From the NCBI GenBank assembly GCA_029945495.1, contig JAQSCR010000562.1, positions 1-8,799 on the forward strand: DNA of 8,799 nt. Reading direction: 5' to 3'. Within the stretch, counting starts at the first letter, position 1, and the number at the start of each line of letters is the position of its first letter. The notes below the pieces were generated by a model that was not told the DNA's origin, did no database searches, and saw only the letters and a list, made by a program, of their open reading frames with translations. Made by a program: the position numbers and the translations under genes. Shown here in pieces: positions 6,625 to 8,799 of the stretch. This stretch comes from Pseudolabrys sp. (GTDB lineage Bacteria; Pseudomonadota; Alphaproteobacteria; Rhizobiales; Xanthobacteraceae).

Positions 6625-7991
6625 GCCTGAGCCTGCGCGATTTCGCGTGCCGCGGTCAGCCCGGCAAGCCGCCCGAGCGCAACGGCCGTGAGCAAGCCAT
6701 TGCCGGAAGCATAGCCGAGCGCGCCGGCCTTGCCGGAAATTCCGGCGGCGGCACCGCCGCCGGCGAACAGCCCGGGGATCGGCGTGCCGTCCTGCTTCAG
6801 AACATGGGCATTGCCGTCGACGCGCAGGCCGCCCTGCGTATGGAAGAGACCGGGCACGACACGGCAGCCGTAGAACGGGCCCTCAAGCGCGCCGAGGCCG
6901 AAGTTGCTGCGGCCAAAAGCGTCCTTGGCTTCGCCGCGCGCCGACTTATTGAAGGCCTCGACCTGCCGGGTGAGTTCCGCGCCGTCGAGTTCGAACATCG
7001 CGGCGAGCGCTCCGAGATCATCAGCCTTTTTCACGCCGCCATAGCGGACGAGTTCCATGAACTCCTCCTCCTGCGCGGCGACATCGAAGATCTTCTGATC
7101 GAACACCGCGAAGGCGTATTCGCCCTGCTCGAGGACCGCGCGCGCGAAGCCGGAATAACCGACGCTTTCATCGCCGAAGCGTTTCGCATCGGCGCCGACT
7201 AGCATCCCGCCTTTTTCGATCGTCGTCCACGACAGCAGGCTGCCGTGCGGATAAGCGACCGCCGCATAGCCCTGATACGCGCGCATGTTGGCAAGCGCCG
7301 CGCCGATCTTCAGGCCCCAGCGCACGGCTTCGCCATGCGAGCCCTGCGCCCCGAAATACTGCGCGCCGGCGATCTCCGGGCAATATTGCTTCACCAGAGC
7401 CGGGTCGGCGGCATAACCATTGACGGCAAGGATGGTCTTGCGCGCGCGGATTTCGAACACGCCCTCGCCGGCATTGACCTTCGCGCCGAGCACGACGCCG
7501 TTCTCGACAATGAGATCCTCGACCGCATTGCCGACCGCGAGCGGAATCTCGCGTTTCTCGATCGCGGCCAGAAAGTCGTTCACCAGATCCTGCCCGCGCC
7601 GGGACACCGGGGCATGAAGCCGCTGGATCGAATGGCCGATATGTTTGTACGCGGTGATCAGCACGATCTTGGCACCGACTTTATCGACCAGCCATTCGAC
7701 CGTTTCCGCCGAAACCTCAGCCATCCGCTTCACCAACGCGAGATCGTCGGTCTCCTTGGCGATACCCATGAGATCCGCGACCATTTTTTCCGGCGAATCC
7801 ACCAATCCCGCCTCGCGCTGGAACCGCGAATTTGCCGCCGGCACTGAGCCAGTCGAGAGTGAAGAATTGCCGCCGGGACGGTCGCGCTTTTCGACGATCG
7901 CTACCGACACGCCGGAATCATGCGCGGCAATCGCCGCGGAAAGGCCGCAGGCGCCGGCGCCGATCACCAGGACATCGACGTCAAAGCTCAT
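6621..7991 (-). CDS. FAD-dependent oxidoreductase, fumarate reductase/succinate dehydrogenase flavoprotein type
   Basis: The predicted soluble flavoenzyme has 456 residues. The N-terminal Rossmann motif VLVIGAGACGLSAA (7-20) is followed by Glu34 for the ribose and GGNSSLSTGS (40-49), the FAD-binding loop of this family. The C-terminal FAD signature is HTQGGLRVD (384-392), then IPGLFAGGG (405-413) and SGNGLL (429-434). Relatives include soluble fumarate reductases, urocanate reductase, tricarballylate dehydrogenase TcuA and 3-ketosteroid dehydrogenases, which add or remove hydrogen across a C-C bond. The TRD-type segment carrying the proton-donor Arg in soluble fumarate reductases appears replaced by YSGF (279-282), so fumarate is unlikely as substrate. 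The start at 7991 has AAGGGAGA just upstream and an ATGA overlap with the preceding gene; a longer in-frame start at 8030 would add 13 unsupported residues. There are no extra haem, FMN-binding or signal-peptide regions. Confidence 0.9.
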   Translation of the reverse strand: MSFDVDVLVIGAGACGLSAAIAAHDSGVSVAIVEKRDRPGGNSSLSTGSVPAANSRFQREAGLVDSPEKMVADLMGIAKETDDLALVKRMAEVSAETVEWLVDKVGAKIVLITAYKHIGHSIQRLHAPVSRRGQDLVNDFLAAIEKREIPLAVGNAVEDLIVENGVVLGAKVNAGEGVFEIRARKTILAVNGYAADPALVKQYCPEIAGAQYFGAQGSHGEAVRWGLKIGAALANMRAYQGYAAVAYPHGSLLSWTTIEKGGMLVGADAKRFGDESVGYSGFARAVLEQGEYAFAVFDQKIFDVAAQEEEFMELVRYGGVKKADDLGALAAMFELDGAELTRQVEAFNKSARGEAKDAFGRSNFGLGALEGPFYGCRVVPGLFHTQGGLRVDGNAHVLKQDGTPIPGLFAGGGAAAGISGKAGALGYASGNGLLTAVALGRLAGLTAAREIAQAQA

Positions 7992-8799
7992 GCAGCATCT
8001 CCCTTCATGCGCGCGACGCAGTCGCGCCACGGACGCTCATCGCCGTCCGAGGGCTTCAACAGGCCGACCAACGGCGCGACCATGCCGGGCAGAACCGTGC
8101 CCGTATTTTCCGTGAGCTTGGCGATCAGGGTTGCCTCATCGAACGGCTGATCGGCGCCGCCTCGCGCATTGAGGCAATCGGCGCTGTGACGCTCGCCGTT
8201 CTTCATCACCCAGCTTACGCGCGCGGCGCGATCGTTCGGCCACGGCTCCAGCTTTTCCAGCGGCTTCAGCGTCACATTGTGGCGCAAAGCGGCGATGCCG
8301 GGATCGACACGCGCCGCGCTCGAGAACGCCGCCTGCCCGCCGCTCGCGAGTTGCGCGACGGCGGCGGCGGCATGCGGCATCGAGAACTTCGCGGCCAGAA
8401 CCGTCGCCGGCTCGACGCCGGTCAGCGTCAAACCACGCGGGTGGGTTTCCACCTCGATCGCCGCGATCTCATGGCGTGCCTGCGGGCCGAGACGTGCATG
8501 CATGGCGAGCGACGCCTCGATCATCGAGTGCGCGTATTGGCAGCAGGCGAAAATCTTGTGATAGCCGTTCGAGATCGCCCAGCGCGCGCCGAGATCGCCG
8601 TCGAGTTTGTCCGGCAGACAGGCGGTGCCGAAGCACACCGAAAAGACATCGTAACCGGTCTCGGGGATACCGGCGATGCCGGCCAGCGCCCAATCGACGG
8701 CGCGAAAGGCGATCCAGCCATTCGCGGCGGTCCAGGCATTGCGGATGAGCGCGCCATCGATGGCATGACCGTAAGGCCCGGCGAAGGTCATGCTGGCCG
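7988..8799 (-). CDS. MmgE/PrpD family protein (second, divergent copy; partial, 5' end beyond window)
   Basis: About 270 C-terminal codons are visible; the frame stays open to the right edge, so the start is not in the window. Methionines such as the one at 8791 are internal. The fold is recognisable from an ASMTFAGPYG-type helix end, WALAGIAGIPETG, the domain junction KIFACCQYAHSMIEA (matching KFLPCCHYLHPFAEA of the other copy), and VETHPRGLTLTG. It is strongly diverged from the complete MmgE/PrpD protein. In an ungapped alignment the Lys-x-x-His of VKSLHP is replaced by Arg and Trp (IRNAWT), which may mean a different reaction or a non-catalytic partner. Its stop overlaps the flavoprotein start (ATGA, 7988-7991). 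It is the first visible gene of the operon. Confidence 0.85.
   Translation of the reverse strand, partial: ASMTFAGPYGHAIDGALIRNAWTAANGWIAFRAVDWALAGIAGIPETGYDVFSVCFGTACLPDKLDGDLGARWAISNGYHKIFACCQYAHSMIEASLAMHARLGPQARHEIAAIEVETHPRGLTLTGVEPATVLAAKFSMPHAAAAVAQLASGGQAAFSSAARVDPGIAALRHNVTLKPLEKLEPWPNDRAARVSWVMKNGERHSADCLNARGGADQPFDEATLIAKLTENTGTVLPGMVAPLVGLLKPSDGDERPWRDCVARMKGDAA
7994..8001 (-). promoter_or_regulatory. Ribosome binding site for the flavoprotein gene
   Basis: On the minus strand a purine-rich AAGGGAGA-type Shine-Dalgarno stretch lies within the last codons of the upstream MmgE/PrpD gene, a few bases before the ATG at 7991. It supports 7991 over the upstream in-frame start at 8030. 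Confidence 0.6.

Noticed and set aside
6618..7202. A 194-codon + strand open frame opposite the flavoprotein gene
   Set aside because: It is antisense to the C-terminal FAD domain and its sequence has no family features, so it is a compositional shadow.
7992..8030. A 13-residue N-terminal extension of the flavoprotein (MARLRRAHEGRCC)
   Set aside because: The Rossmann motif starts properly just after the ATG at 7991, which has a good Shine-Dalgarno and an ATGA overlap with the upstream stop; the extension overlaps the upstream coding end.

Overview
The window reads as a chromosomal piece of a GC-rich alphaproteobacterium, most likely from the Hyphomicrobiales (Rhizobiales), near Bradyrhizobium, Rhodopseudomonas or Pseudolabrys. 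This rests on strong G/C third-position bias, the gene types present, and a small palindromic intergenic element of a style I associate with that group. The taxonomic call is inference from composition and gene content; no rRNA or marker gene is present.

Layout. Positions 1-42 may be the last codons of a + strand gene running in from the left. Positions 38-202 hold two diverged tandem copies of a palindromic element, placed between that possible gene end and the end of the next gene. Then follow a minus-strand, three-pass membrane protein with a DUF4105/Lnb-type periplasmic domain (230-1288) and a divergent + strand lipoprotein of the DUF900 alpha/beta hydrolase family (about 1379-2530). The hydrolase gene converges on minus-strand dusA (2542-3555), with only 11 bases between the two stops. 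A 297-base spacer (3556-3852) holds no supportable gene.

Positions 3853-8799 are one tightly packed minus-strand operon whose 5' part lies beyond the right edge. In order of transcription it encodes a divergent MmgE/PrpD-family protein (C-terminal part only), an FAD-dependent oxidoreductase of the fumarate reductase flavoprotein type, a second MmgE/PrpD protein, and a dihydropyrimidinase/dihydroorotase-like cyclic amidohydrolase with a full set of metal ligands. Two junctions are ATGA stop/start overlaps and the third is under 15 bases, so the four are probably co-transcribed and translationally coupled.

How the genes may work together. The operon looks like a catabolic module for a small organic acid or cyclic amide/imide: an amidohydrolase opens a ring, a flavoenzyme reduces or forms a C=C bond, and MmgE/PrpD enzymes act as dehydratase, decarboxylase or epimerase on a polycarboxylate. 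The individual families are clear, but I do not recognise this combination as a named pathway and the substrate is unknown. The left-hand genes are housekeeping or envelope genes with no evident link to the operon. No tRNA, rRNA, CRISPR array, insertion sequence or prophage gene was found.
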